Source of the DNA: ZC4RG30 sp046347045
GTDB taxonomy: Bacteria; Pseudomonadota; Gammaproteobacteria; Steroidobacterales; Steroidobacteraceae
Direction of reading: 5' to 3'
DNA length: 64,000 nt
Assembly (NCBI GenBank): GCA_046347045.1
Contig: JAXMGX010000002.1
Location: forward strand, 310,001 to 374,000
Part shown: one piece after another, positions 24,700 to 33,331 of the stretch
Position numbering within the stretch: position 1 is the first letter of the stretch
Layout of the letters: the number at the start of each line of letters is the position of its first letter
Notes under the pieces: generated by a model
The model's database searches: none
The model's input: only the letters and a program-made list of their open reading frames with translations
What the model was told of the DNA's origin: nothing
Translations under genes and position numbers: made by a program

Positions 24700-24732
24700 G
24701 TCAGTAAGTGACAAAGTTCGTCACTTGCTGAC
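24700..24732. promoter_or_regulatory. 13-bp inverted repeat, candidate PilR binding site
   Basis: GTCAGTAAGTGAC (24700-24712) and GTCACTTGCTGAC (24720-24732) are reverse complements at 12 of 13 positions, with a 7-bp AT-rich spacer. The centre is about 140 bp upstream of the predicted pilA transcription start, a typical enhancer distance for an NtrC-type activator. The arms contain TGTC/GACA-like cores, as in known PilR sites of Pseudomonas. A second small palindrome (GTCCGGAC) follows near 24747. Confidence 0.75.
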
Positions 24733-24829
24733 CTGACCTGTCGGCGTCCGGACACGTTATTAGGTCAATACGCCAATTGGCGCACAGAAAAATCTCTCAA
24801 GATCATTAACTTACGAGGCAGGCCAGGCG

Positions 24830-24845
24830 CTGGCACAGGCCTTGC
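24830..24845 (+). promoter_or_regulatory. Sigma-54 (-24/-12) promoter of pilA
   Basis: TGGCAC-N5-TTGCT matches the RpoN consensus TGGCAC-N5-TTGCW. The invariant GG (24831-24832) and GC (24843-24844) are exactly 10 bp apart. Transcription should begin near 24856, giving a leader of about 60 nt before the pilA ATG. The 256-bp pilR-pilA gap holds this promoter and the inverted repeat upstream. Confidence 0.93.
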
Positions 24846-24918
24846 TCTCTACAGCACACCGGCAAAGTGCCGAGTCGCTAGATCGTTAACTGCAAGTTCA
24901 TTCGAGGAGTAACTGGAA

Positions 24919-25410
24919 ATGATGAAGAACGTACAGAAGGGTTTCACCCTGATCGAGTTGATGATCGTGGTTGCGATCATCGGCATCCTGGCTGCCATCG
25001 CCATCCCGGCGTATCAGGACTACACGATCCGCTCGCAGGTGACGGAAGGCCTGAACCTGTCCTCGGACCTGAAGGCGGGCGTGGCGGAGTGGTACGCCAA
25101 CAATGGCGCTTGGCCGGCGCTGACTGACCTGGGCATTGCCAATGCCACGGACAAGCAGGGCAAGTACGTTTCGCAGATTGGCGTCGTCGGCGGCGTGATC
25201 ACGATCACCTACGGCAACAATGCCAACGCGGCGAACCTGGCGGGCAAGACGCTGATCCTGACCCCGGGCACGAGCCCCAACGGCGACGTGGCCTGGCAGT
25301 GCGGCAGCAAGTCCATGCCTGGCACCCTGACTGCGGCCACTGCGTGGGAAGGCGCGGGCGCGGGCGGCACGGTCGACCAGAAGTACCGTGCGGCTGAGTG
25401 CCGCGGCTAA
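24919..25410 (+). CDS. pilA: Type IV major pilin PilA
   Basis: A 163-residue type IVa prepilin. A short leader, MMKNVQKG, is cut by PilD before Phe9, and the mature protein begins FTLIELMIVVAIIGILAAIA. It has the conserved Glu5 needed for assembly. Two cysteines near the C-terminus (WQCGSKSM and AAECRG) would close the D-region disulphide loop. The start is a double ATG after GAGGAG. Expression is predicted to depend on sigma-54 and PilR, and a strong terminator follows, so the highly expressed pilin is a separate transcript from pilB. Confidence 0.97.
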   Translation: MMKNVQKGFTLIELMIVVAIIGILAAIAIPAYQDYTIRSQVTEGLNLSSDLKAGVAEWYANNGAWPALTDLGIANATDKQGKYVSQIGVVGGVITITYGNNANAANLAGKTLILTPGTSPNGDVAWQCGSKSMPGTLTAATAWEGAGAGGTVDQKYRAAECRG

Positions 25411-25432
25411 CCTGGCTCCAGCCTTGTAGCCT

Positions 25433-25464
25433 GAAAGCCCCTCTTCGGAGGGGCTTTCTCTTTT
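25433..25464 (+). terminator. Rho-independent terminator of pilA
   Basis: A perfect 11-bp stem, GAAAGCCCCTC/GAGGGGCTTTC (25433-25443 and 25448-25458), closed by a stable TTCG tetraloop and followed by TCTTTT. It lies 22 bp after the pilA stop. Confidence 0.95.
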
Positions 25465-25588
25465 GGGAGGCCAGTCACGGGGACATTGGGCGGGTTTGTG
25501 CCAGACTGCCCCCGGATTTGACAGTTGCTTTGACGACCCCGTCCACTAGACTCCAGAATTCCACATCTGCCAGGGCCTGCCTAAGTAC

Positions 25589-27334
25589 ATGAGCGAAAAC
25601 GTTTCTTTCGCCCCGAGCGGTCGCAGCCCCTCGCTGCTTTCCGGCCTGCCGCAGCGCCTGGTTCAGGACGGCGTGGTGACCGAGGAAGCTGCCAACGAGG
25701 CGCTTGCCGCGGCCCGGGAGAAGAAATCCCACTTCGTGACCCAACTCATCGGCGCGGGGTCGGCGAAGCCTCGTGACATCGCGGTCGCCGCGGCCGCCGA
25801 GTTCGGCGTGCCGCTGTTCGATCTCGACGCACTGCCCCTCGACCTCGAAGTCACGCGGCTGGTCACCGACAAGCTGCTGGCCAAGCACCGCTGCCTGCCC
25901 ATGTTCAAGCGTGGCAAGCGGTTGTTCCTGGGCGTGGCCGACCCCACCGATCTCTACGCCATCGACGAGATCAAGTTCCAGACCGGCCTTTCCGTCGATG
26001 CCGTGGTGGTCGAGGACGACAAGCTGCAGAGGCTGGTCGACAAGGCCATCGAGGGCGCCGAGCAGCAGATGCCCGACCTGGGCAACGACGACGGCATGGA
26101 GCTCGACGCGCTGGAGGTGTCCGGCGGCGATGAACTCGAAGCAGATGGAGTGTCCCGCGACGATGTCGAAGACGCGCCCATCGTCCGCTACGTCAACAAA
26201 CTGCTGCTCGACGCCATCCGCCGCGGTGCCTCCGATATCCACTTCGAACCCTACGAAAAGACCTACCGCGTGCGCTACCGCATGGACGGCGTGCTGAAGG
26301 AAATCGCCCAGCCGCCCGTGCAACTCTCCGGCAAGATGTCCGCGCGCCTGAAGGTGATGAGCCGTCTCGACATCGCCGAACGCCGCGTGCCGCAGGACGG
26401 CCGCATCAAGATGAAGCTCTCGAAGACGAGGGCCATCGACTTCCGCGTCAGCACCTGCCCCACGCTGTACGGCGAGAAGATCGTGATGCGTATCCTCGAT
26501 CCCTCCTCGGCGATGCTGGGCATCGACGCGCTGGGCTACGAGCCCTTCCAGAAAGACCTGTACATGAAGTACCTGGCCAAGCCCCAGGGAATGATCCTGG
26601 TCACCGGCCCCACGGGTTCGGGCAAGACCGTCTCGCTGTACACCGGCCTCAACATCCTGAACAAGGAAGACACCAACATCTCCACCGCGGAAGACCCGGC
26701 TGAAATCAACCTGCCAGGTGTCAACCAGGTGAACGTCAACAACAAGGTTGGCTTGACCTTCGCGTCTGCACTGCGCGCCTTCCTGCGCCAGGACCCTGAC
26801 GTGGTGATGGTGGGCGAAATCCGCGACCTCGAAACGGCGGAAATCGCCATCAAGGCCGCGCAGACCGGCCACCTGGTGCTCTCCACGCTGCACACCAACG
26901 ACGCGCCGCAGACGCTGACGCGCCTGGTGGACATGGGCGTGAAGCCCTACGCCATCGCCACCTCGGTGAGCCTGATCATCGCGCAGCGCCTGGCGCGGCG
27001 CCTGTGCCAGGCCTGCCGCCAGCCCATCGACGTGCCCGCCGAGGCACTGCGCAAGGAAGGCTTCCCCGAAGAGGAAATCGCCAAGGGCATCCAGCTGTTT
27101 GGCCCCCGCGGCTGCCCGGCCTGCACCGACGGTTACAAGGGGCGACTGGGCATCTACCAGGTGATGCCGGTGACCGAAGACATCGGCCGCATCATCATGG
27201 CCGGCGGCAACGCCATCGACATCAACGACGCCGCGAGGAAGAACGGCGTCTGGGATCTTCGCCGTGCGGGCCTGAACAAGGCGGCAATGGGCCTGACCAG
27301 CCTCGAAGAAATCAACAGCGTGACGATCGACTAA
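25589..27334 (+). CDS. pilB: Type IV pilus extension ATPase PilB
   Basis: A 581-residue secretion ATPase of the GspE/PilB family that powers pilus assembly. The N-terminal MshEN-like domain covers about 15-150. The catalytic domain has Walker A GPTGSGKT at 340-347, the Asp box (STAEDPAE), Walker B (VVMVGEIRD) and the His box (TGHLVLSTLHTND). A tetra-Cys zinc site uses Cys473, Cys476, Cys509 and Cys512. The length is typical. The gene lies 178 bp after pilA, with its own upstream region behind the pilA terminator. Confidence 0.96.
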   Translation: MSENVSFAPSGRSPSLLSGLPQRLVQDGVVTEEAANEALAAAREKKSHFVTQLIGAGSAKPRDIAVAAAAEFGVPLFDLDALPLDLEVTRLVTDKLLAKHRCLPMFKRGKRLFLGVADPTDLYAIDEIKFQTGLSVDAVVVEDDKLQRLVDKAIEGAEQQMPDLGNDDGMELDALEVSGGDELEADGVSRDDVEDAPIVRYVNKLLLDAIRRGASDIHFEPYEKTYRVRYRMDGVLKEIAQPPVQLSGKMSARLKVMSRLDIAERRVPQDGRIKMKLSKTRAIDFRVSTCPTLYGEKIVMRILDPSSAMLGIDALGYEPFQKDLYMKYLAKPQGMILVTGPTGSGKTVSLYTGLNILNKEDTNISTAEDPAEINLPGVNQVNVNNKVGLTFASALRAFLRQDPDVVMVGEIRDLETAEIAIKAAQTGHLVLSTLHTNDAPQTLTRLVDMGVKPYAIATSVSLIIAQRLARRLCQACRQPIDVPAEALRKEGFPEEEIAKGIQLFGPRGCPACTDGYKGRLGIYQVMPVTEDIGRIIMAGGNAIDINDAARKNGVWDLRRAGLNKAAMGLTSLEEINSVTID

Positions 27335-27357
27335 GGGACGCAGGAGCCTAAGGAACC

Positions 27358-28587
27358 ATGGCGCAATCCTCCACCGCAATCCGCTCCGCGAAGCGCGATA
27401 TCCCCTTCCTGTGGGAAGGCAAGGACAAGCGTGGCAAGCCGGTCAAGGGCAAGTCGCTGGCCAAGGACGAACTGGCACTGCGCGCCGAACTGCGTCGTCA
27501 GGGCGTTGCGCCCAGCAAGATCAAGAAGCAGTCCGGCAAGGTGGCCGGCGGCAAGGTGAAGCCCGAGGATATCGCCGTATTCAGCCGTCAGCTCGCCACC
27601 ATGCTGGCCGCGGGCATTCCACTGGTGCAGTCCTTCGACATCGTCGGCGCGGGCCATGAAAAGCCCTCCATGCAGAAGCTGATCCTCGACATCAAGGCCG
27701 ACGTGGAAGGCGGCATCTCGCTGCACGAGGCACTGGGCAAACGCCCGCTGTACTTCGACGATCTGTACGTGAACCTGGTCGAGGCCGGCGAACAGGCCGG
27801 TGCCCTCGAGAGCCTGCTCGACAAGGTGGCCACCTACAAGGAAAAGACCGAGGCGCTGAAGAAGAAGGTCAAGAAAGCCCTGTTCTATCCGGCGGCCGTG
27901 ATGGTCGTGGCCATCGTCGTCACCATCATCCTGCTGATCTTCGTGATCCCGCAGTTCGAGAGCCTGTTCAAGGGCTTCGGCGCGGACCTGCCCGCGTTCA
28001 CGCAGATGATCATCAACCTGTCGAAATTCGTGCAGAACAGCGGCATCTACATCGCGCTGGTGGCCGGTGCCGCAGGCTATGCATTTTTCTACTTCAAGAA
28101 GCGCTCGCGCAAGATGCGCGAGACCCTGGACCGGATGACGCTGAAACTGCCGATCATCGGGCCGATCATGCACAAGTCGGCCATCGCTCGTTTCGCGCGC
28201 ACGCTGTCGACCATGTTCGCCGCCGGCGTGCCGCTGGTCGAGGCCATGGAATCAGTGGCCGGCGCCACCGGCAACATCGTGTACGAGAACGCCACGCTCG
28301 CGATGCGCGACGAAGTGGCCACCGGCACGCGATTGCAGCGCGCGATGGAAAACACCGGAATCTTCCCCAACATGGTGGTGCAGATGATCGCCGTGGGCGA
28401 AGAGGCCGGCGCGCTGGATGAAATGTCGGGCAAGGTGGCCACCTTCTACGAGGCCGAGGTGGACAACGCCGTCGATTCGATGTCGAGCCTGCTCGAACCG
28501 CTGATCATGGCCATCCTGGGCGTGCTGGTGGGCGGCATGGTCATCGCGATGTACCTGCCCATCTTCAAGCTGGGCGCGGTGGTCTGA
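27358..28587 (+). CDS. pilC: Type IV pilus inner membrane platform protein PilC
   Basis: A 409-residue GspF/PilC family protein with two homologous four-helix cytoplasmic domains and three transmembrane segments (near residues 178-200, 225-245 and 380-402). Family motifs FSRQLATMLAAGIPLVQSFDI and, in the second half, FARTLSTMFAAGVPLVEAMESV show the internal duplication. It couples PilB to pilin polymerisation at the inner membrane. It starts 23 bp after pilB and is followed by pilD. Confidence 0.95.
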   Translation: MAQSSTAIRSAKRDIPFLWEGKDKRGKPVKGKSLAKDELALRAELRRQGVAPSKIKKQSGKVAGGKVKPEDIAVFSRQLATMLAAGIPLVQSFDIVGAGHEKPSMQKLILDIKADVEGGISLHEALGKRPLYFDDLYVNLVEAGEQAGALESLLDKVATYKEKTEALKKKVKKALFYPAAVMVVAIVVTIILLIFVIPQFESLFKGFGADLPAFTQMIINLSKFVQNSGIYIALVAGAAGYAFFYFKKRSRKMRETLDRMTLKLPIIGPIMHKSAIARFARTLSTMFAAGVPLVEAMESVAGATGNIVYENATLAMRDEVATGTRLQRAMENTGIFPNMVVQMIAVGEEAGALDEMSGKVATFYEAEVDNAVDSMSSLLEPLIMAILGVLVGGMVIAMYLPIFKLGAVV

Positions 28588-28615
28588 TCGCGCTGCAAGC
28601 GGCGCAGATCCACTG

Positions 28616-29494
28616 ATGCTCGCGGACGCGAATATCCCGCCGGCGGCGTTCATCGCGCTGGTGTTCGTGCTGGGCCTGCTGATCGGCAGCTTCCTGAACG
28701 TGGTGATCCATCGCGTGCCGGTGATGCTGGAACGCATGTGGCGCCGCGAGTGCCTGGCACTCGACGGCAAGGAAGCGCCGGCCGAGGAACCCTACAACCT
28801 CATCCGTCCGCGCTCCGCCTGCCCGGGCTGCAAGGCGCCGATCACCGCGCTGCAAAACGTTCCCGTCATCAGCTATCTCGCGCTGCGCGGCAAGTGCGCG
28901 CGCTGCGCGAGACCCATCGGCGCGCGTTACCCCATCGTGGAACTGGCCACGGCGATACTGTCGGCGCTGGTCGCGGCCAGATTCGGGCAGAGCTGGACCA
29001 CGGCCGCCGCGCTGATCCTGACCTGGTTCCTCATCGGCATGGCCGTGATCGACATGGATACGCAGCTCCTGCCCGATGGCATGACGCTGCCGCTGCTGTG
29101 GATCGGCCTGCTGTTGCCCCTGCTGCTTCCGGAGGGCGGACGGCTGCCGGTGAACCTCGACACCGCCGTGATCGGCGCGGTGGCCGGTTATCTGAGCCTG
29201 TGGAGCGTCTACCACCTCTTCAAGCTGCTCACTGGCAAGGAGGGCATGGGCTATGGCGACTTCAAGCTGCTCGCCGCGCTGGGCGCCTGGCTGGGCTGGA
29301 AGATGCTGCTGCCCATCATCATCGGCGCCGCCGGCGTGGGTGCGCTGGTAGGCATCACATCCATCGTGGTGGGCAAGCGCGGCAAAGGCGTCCCCATGGC
29401 CTTCGGTCCCTACCTGGCCGCGGCGGGCTGGATCATGCTGATGTGGGGCCCGGCGCTGGTCGACGGCTACCTGGGCCTGTACGGCCGGCGCTGA
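28616..29494 (+). CDS. pilD: Prepilin peptidase/N-methyltransferase PilD
   Basis: A 292-residue integral membrane aspartic protease that cleaves and N-methylates type IV prepilins. The N-terminal domain holds the tetra-Cys motif Cys69/Cys72 and Cys94/Cys97 (CPGC and CARC) of the bifunctional form. The peptidase aspartates are in VIDMDTQLLPD (Asp146/Asp148) and MGYGDFK (Asp215, GxGD motif). It acts on PilA encoded upstream. It lies 28 bp after pilC and 3 bp before coaE. Confidence 0.95.
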   Translation: MLADANIPPAAFIALVFVLGLLIGSFLNVVIHRVPVMLERMWRRECLALDGKEAPAEEPYNLIRPRSACPGCKAPITALQNVPVISYLALRGKCARCARPIGARYPIVELATAILSALVAARFGQSWTTAAALILTWFLIGMAVIDMDTQLLPDGMTLPLLWIGLLLPLLLPEGGRLPVNLDTAVIGAVAGYLSLWSVYHLFKLLTGKEGMGYGDFKLLAALGAWLGWKMLLPIIIGAAGVGALVGITSIVVGKRGKGVPMAFGPYLAAAGWIMLMWGPALVDGYLGLYGRR

Positions 29495-29497
29495 GCG

Positions 29498-30142
29498 ATG
29501 CGCCGCAGCGCCCTGCCCGTGCCGCGGATTGCGCTCACTGGCGGCGTGGCCAGCGGCAAGAGCACCGTCGCCCGCCTGTTCCAGGCACTGGGCGCGAAAC
29601 TCATCGACACCGACCAGATCGCGCGCGAGGTGGTCGCACCGGGCACGCCTGCGCTGGCGCAGCTCGCTCACCGCTTCGGCCCCGGCATTCTGCAGGCGGA
29701 TGGCACCCTCGATCGCAGCCGCCTGCGCGACATCGTCTTCGCCGATCCCGCCGCACGCGCCGACCTCGAAGCCATCACCCACCCCGCCATCCGCGAGCGC
29801 GTGGCAGCACTGTGCGCCAGCGTCGGCGGCCCCTACCAGATCGTCGCGGTGCCACTGCTGGTGGAAACGAATACCCAGCGCAACTACGACCGCGTGCTGG
29901 TGGTCGACTGCGACCCCGCGCTGCAGCTCGCGAGGCTGATGCAGCGGGAGGGCATGCGCCGCGAGGAAGCGCAGCGCATCCTGGCCGCGCAAGCTCCGCG
30001 CGCGGCGCGACTGGCGGTCGCCGATGACGTGCTGCCGAACGACACCGACATCGCCGCGCTGGCGCCGCAGGTGGAATCCCTGCACCAGCGCTACCTGCAA
30101 CTCGGCCGCTCGCTGTCCGCTCCCGCCGACAGCCCGCGCTGA
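29498..30142 (+). CDS. coaE: Dephospho-CoA kinase
   Basis: A 214-residue P-loop kinase for the last step of coenzyme A synthesis. Walker A GGVASGKS is at 15-22. The CoA-family signature DTDQIAREVVAPGTPAL follows, then HPAIRERV and VPLLVET of the CoA-binding and lid regions. In many Gammaproteobacteria it follows pilD, as here, and precedes zapD and yacG. Confidence 0.95.
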   Translation: MRRSALPVPRIALTGGVASGKSTVARLFQALGAKLIDTDQIAREVVAPGTPALAQLAHRFGPGILQADGTLDRSRLRDIVFADPAARADLEAITHPAIRERVAALCASVGGPYQIVAVPLLVETNTQRNYDRVLVVDCDPALQLARLMQREGMRREEAQRILAAQAPRAARLAVADDVLPNDTDIAALAPQVESLHQRYLQLGRSLSAPADSPR

Positions 30143-30166
30143 ACACTTACGCATCCGCGCCGAGTT

Positions 30167-30994
30167 ATGCACAATAGCCTGATGGCCCAGGAATCCTCGA
30201 CAGCAGAGCAGCTCGCACCCCCGTCGGCGGCACCCGCGACGCTGATCTTCGAGCAGCCGCTGAACGAGCGGATGCGCACCTTCCTGCGCCTCGACTACCT
30301 GTACAACCAGGCGCTGTACCACAACGAAAAGGCCAGCCAGTGGGGCAGTCGCGCCGCGGTGGCCAGCCTCATCGACATCCTCGCCATCACCACGCGCAGC
30401 GACGTGCGCTCCGAAGTGCTGAAGGAAATCGAGCGCCACCTGCAGCAACTCGGCGAGTTCGAGAACAAGTCCGGCGTCGATGGCGGCCGGCTGCGTGCGC
30501 TGATCAACAATCTCACCCGGCTGCGCACCGCGCTGTCCGCGGCGGGCGCCTCGTACCTGCAGCCGTTGCGCGATTCCGAGTTCCTCGCGGCCATCAAGCA
30601 TCGCAGCGCCATCCCCGGCGGCACCTGCGAGTTCGACCTGCCCGACTACTTCTACTGGCTGAACCAGGACGCGGCCAGCCGCACGCAGGCCTTCAACGAA
30701 TGGCTGGCGCTGCTGCGCCCGCTGTGCGATGCCGTGGCAGAAGTGCTGTGGCTCACCCGCCAGAACGGACGCAGCCGCAACGAAGTGGCCGCCGGCGGCA
30801 CCTTCACCATCAATTTCGATCGCGACACGCCGCTGCAGCTGCTGCGCATCTGCCTGCCGACCAGCTCCGGCATCTATCCGGAGATCAGCGGCAGCCACCA
30901 TCGCTGCAGCGTGCGCTTCCTGAAGTGGAATGGCCTCGCCGCGCGGCCCTCGCAGGCCGAGGGCGACATTCCCTTCCAGCTCGTCACCTGCTAG
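30167..30994 (+). CDS. zapD: Cell division protein ZapD
   Basis: A 275-residue FtsZ-associated protein that bundles FtsZ protofilaments at the Z ring. Family features include LIFEQPLNERMRTFLRLDYL near the N-terminus and the C-terminal beta-domain with ISGSHHRCSVRFLKW. ATG 30167 is the first start; ATG 30182 (MAQESSTAEQ) is equally possible, and neither has a clear ribosome binding site. The coaE-zapD-yacG order is as in E. coli. Confidence 0.93.
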   Translation: MHNSLMAQESSTAEQLAPPSAAPATLIFEQPLNERMRTFLRLDYLYNQALYHNEKASQWGSRAAVASLIDILAITTRSDVRSEVLKEIERHLQQLGEFENKSGVDGGRLRALINNLTRLRTALSAAGASYLQPLRDSEFLAAIKHRSAIPGGTCEFDLPDYFYWLNQDAASRTQAFNEWLALLRPLCDAVAEVLWLTRQNGRSRNEVAAGGTFTINFDRDTPLQLLRICLPTSSGIYPEISGSHHRCSVRFLKWNGLAARPSQAEGDIPFQLVTC

Positions 30995-31017
30995 CACGCG
31001 GCCTGGCCGCGACCTCC

Positions 31018-31206
31018 ATGCAAACCCCGCGCGTTCGCTGTCCCACCTGCCAGCGCGAGGTGCCGTTCACGCCTGAATCGAAGTTCCGCCCGTTCTGCAG
31101 CGAGCGCTGCCGCATGGTCGACCTGGGCGCGTGGTTCGCCGAAGAGCGCAGCATGCCCGGCGAAGCCATGCCGCTGGATGAAGGCGCGCCCAAGCCGCAG
31201 GACTAG
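31018..31206 (+). CDS. yacG: DNA gyrase inhibitor YacG, zinc ribbon protein
   Basis: A 62-residue protein starting at ATG 31018 with a four-Cys zinc site: Cys8 and Cys11 in VRCPTCQ, Cys27 and Cys31 in FCSERCRMVDLGAWF. YacG binds GyrB and inhibits gyrase in E. coli. The disordered acidic tail (DEGAPKPQD) is normal for the family. It lies 23 bp after zapD and faces the convergent quinoprotein gene. Confidence 0.93.
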   Translation: MQTPRVRCPTCQREVPFTPESKFRPFCSERCRMVDLGAWFAEERSMPGEAMPLDEGAPKPQD

Positions 31207-31230
31207 CGGGCGGAACCGCACGCGCTGCGC

Positions 31231-33297
31231 TTATTGCGCCGGACGAACCGGCATCGCCTGATGTGCCCGCTGCGTGATGTAGGCCCGCACCGCCTCCGCA
31301 TCCTCCGCGCCGAAGCGCTCGCGGAACGAGACCATGCCGCGCGGCGTCAGCACGCCATCGATCACCACACTCCTGAAGGCATCGGCTGAATTGATCAGCG
31401 GCGAGTAGCGCAGGTCCGGGAACAGCCCGCGATTGCCGTAGGCGGTGTCATGGCACATGGTGCAGTTTTCGTTGTAGACGCGCGCGCCGCGCTCGATCTG
31501 CGCCGCACTGCCGAACTGCTGCGGCGGATTCAGCTGCCGCGGTGGCGGTGGCGGCGCCGGCGGCGGCAGCTTCGACTTGCCGCCCAGCTTGTACACCAGC
31601 AGTCGTGAATTGTTGCCCGCGTAGTAATCGCGCGTGCCATAGCCCGCCAGCACCGCGATGTATTGCTCGCCATCCACCAGGTAGCTCACCGGCGCGGCCA
31701 CCACGCCCGTCTGCGGATCGGTGGACCACAGCTTCATCCCGTCGCTGTCGCGATAGGCCGAGAACTCGCCGCGCTGCGCGCCCTGGAACACCAGCCCGCC
31801 GGCCGTGGCCAGCGCGCCGGAGGCAATCGTGCCACGCAGCTCCGAGCGCCACACCTCGCGCGTGTCCACCGGATCCCAGGCGATCAGGTACGCGCGCGAA
31901 GTCCGCGGCACATCGGCATGCACGCCTTCATACACATTCGCGGGCGCGCGACCGGTGCCGGCATTGGCCGCGCCTTCGCGCGGCGTGTAGTTCGGGTCGG
32001 GCGCAAAACCCTGGCTGGTCTCCACCACCGGCGTGTACACCAGCCCCGTGCGGCGGCTGAAGGCCATGGGATGCCAGCTATGCGCGCCCTGTCCGCCGGG
32101 CTGCACCACCACCGCCTTGCCGGTCTTGCCGAAGCGCGCCTCGGGCACCTCGATGGGCCTGCCGCTGCGCATGTCGATGCCGGTGGCCCAGCTCACTGCG
32201 GTGTAGTTCCTGGCGCGCAGCAGCTTGCCGGTGACCGCATCCAGTGCATAGAAGAAGCCGTTCTTCGACACCTGCAGCAGCGCGCGATGCATGACGCCGT
32301 CGATCGCAAGGTCCGCCAGCATCAGCGGACTGGTGGCGTCGTAGTCCCAGGTTTCCGCCGGCGTCACCTGGTAATGCCAGGCATAACGCCCCGTGTCGGC
32401 ATCCACCGCCACGATGCTGTTGGTGAAGAGATTGTCGCCGCCCTGCGGGCTGCGCACCTCGGCCACCCATGGCGTGCCATTGGCCGTGCCGAAGTACACC
32501 AGGTTGGTTCTTGGCTCGTAGACGATGCCATCCCACACCGTCGCGCCACCCAGCTTCCAGTACAGATCGCCCGTCCACGTGGCCGCCGCAGCGCGCAGCT
32601 GTTCGGTCTCGTAGGGCTTCGACGGATCGCCGGGAATCGTGAAGAAGCGCCACAGCAACCTGCCATCCGCCGCGTCGTAGGCGGAGACGTACCCGCGCAC
32701 GCCGATCTCCGAACCGGCGTTGCCGATGATGACCTTGCCGTTGGCGATGCGCGGCGCACCGGTAATCGTGTACGCCCTGGAAGGATCCGTGGTCTGCACC
32801 GACCAGACCACCTTGCCCGTCTTCGCGTCGAGCGCGATCAGCCGGCCATCGTAGGCGCCAAGGTAGATGCGGCCCTTCCACGCCGCCACGCCGCGGTTCA
32901 CCACATCGCAGCAGCCCTTGATGCCGATGGCGCCCGGCACCTGCGGATCGTGTTTCCACAGCAATTTGCCGGTCCTGGCGTTGAAGGCGAACAGCTTGCT
33001 CCAGGCGCTGGTCACGTACAGCACGCCATCGATGACGATGGGCGAGGCTTCCTGCCCGCGGTTGGTGTCGAGGTCGTAGTGCCAGGCCAGCCCGAGCTGG
33101 CTCACATTGCCGGCATCGATCTTGGTCAGCGGGCTGAAGCGCTGTTCGTCGTAGGTGCGACCCACCGCAAGCCACTGGCCCGGTTCGCTGTCGGCCTTCA
33201 GCAGCCGCGCGGTGTCCACCTGCGCCGGCTTCGGCGCCGCCATCAGCAACAGGGGCAGCAATGCGGCGCACAGCGCCACGGGCACGGATCGCCTCAT
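31231..33297 (-). CDS. PQQ-dependent quinohaemoprotein alcohol dehydrogenase (DYD type)
   Basis: A 688-residue periplasmic dehydrogenase. A signal peptide (MRRSVPVALCAALLPLLLMAA) precedes an eight-bladed PQQ beta-propeller with the vicinal disulphide GCCDVVNRG and W-motif repeats. A Pro-rich linker leads to a C-terminal cytochrome c with haem motif CTMCH (Cys612-His616). This domain order is that of type II quinohaemoprotein ethanol dehydrogenases. The catalytic Asp318 lies in TWDYDAT, followed by Asp320. An Asp two residues on is the hallmark of lanthanide-binding PQQ enzymes, whereas calcium types have Ala, Ser or Thr. ATG 33297 follows GGGGGA. No PQQ synthesis genes are nearby. Confidence 0.92.
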   Translation of the reverse strand: MRRSVPVALCAALLPLLLMAAPKPAQVDTARLLKADSEPGQWLAVGRTYDEQRFSPLTKIDAGNVSQLGLAWHYDLDTNRGQEASPIVIDGVLYVTSAWSKLFAFNARTGKLLWKHDPQVPGAIGIKGCCDVVNRGVAAWKGRIYLGAYDGRLIALDAKTGKVVWSVQTTDPSRAYTITGAPRIANGKVIIGNAGSEIGVRGYVSAYDAADGRLLWRFFTIPGDPSKPYETEQLRAAAATWTGDLYWKLGGATVWDGIVYEPRTNLVYFGTANGTPWVAEVRSPQGGDNLFTNSIVAVDADTGRYAWHYQVTPAETWDYDATSPLMLADLAIDGVMHRALLQVSKNGFFYALDAVTGKLLRARNYTAVSWATGIDMRSGRPIEVPEARFGKTGKAVVVQPGGQGAHSWHPMAFSRRTGLVYTPVVETSQGFAPDPNYTPREGAANAGTGRAPANVYEGVHADVPRTSRAYLIAWDPVDTREVWRSELRGTIASGALATAGGLVFQGAQRGEFSAYRDSDGMKLWSTDPQTGVVAAPVSYLVDGEQYIAVLAGYGTRDYYAGNNSRLLVYKLGGKSKLPPPAPPPPPRQLNPPQQFGSAAQIERGARVYNENCTMCHDTAYGNRGLFPDLRYSPLINSADAFRSVVIDGVLTPRGMVSFRERFGAEDAEAVRAYITQRAHQAMPVRPAQ

Positions 33298-33331
33298 CAC
33301 CAATTCCCCCGCGAAGGAATCCTTCTTCGAA

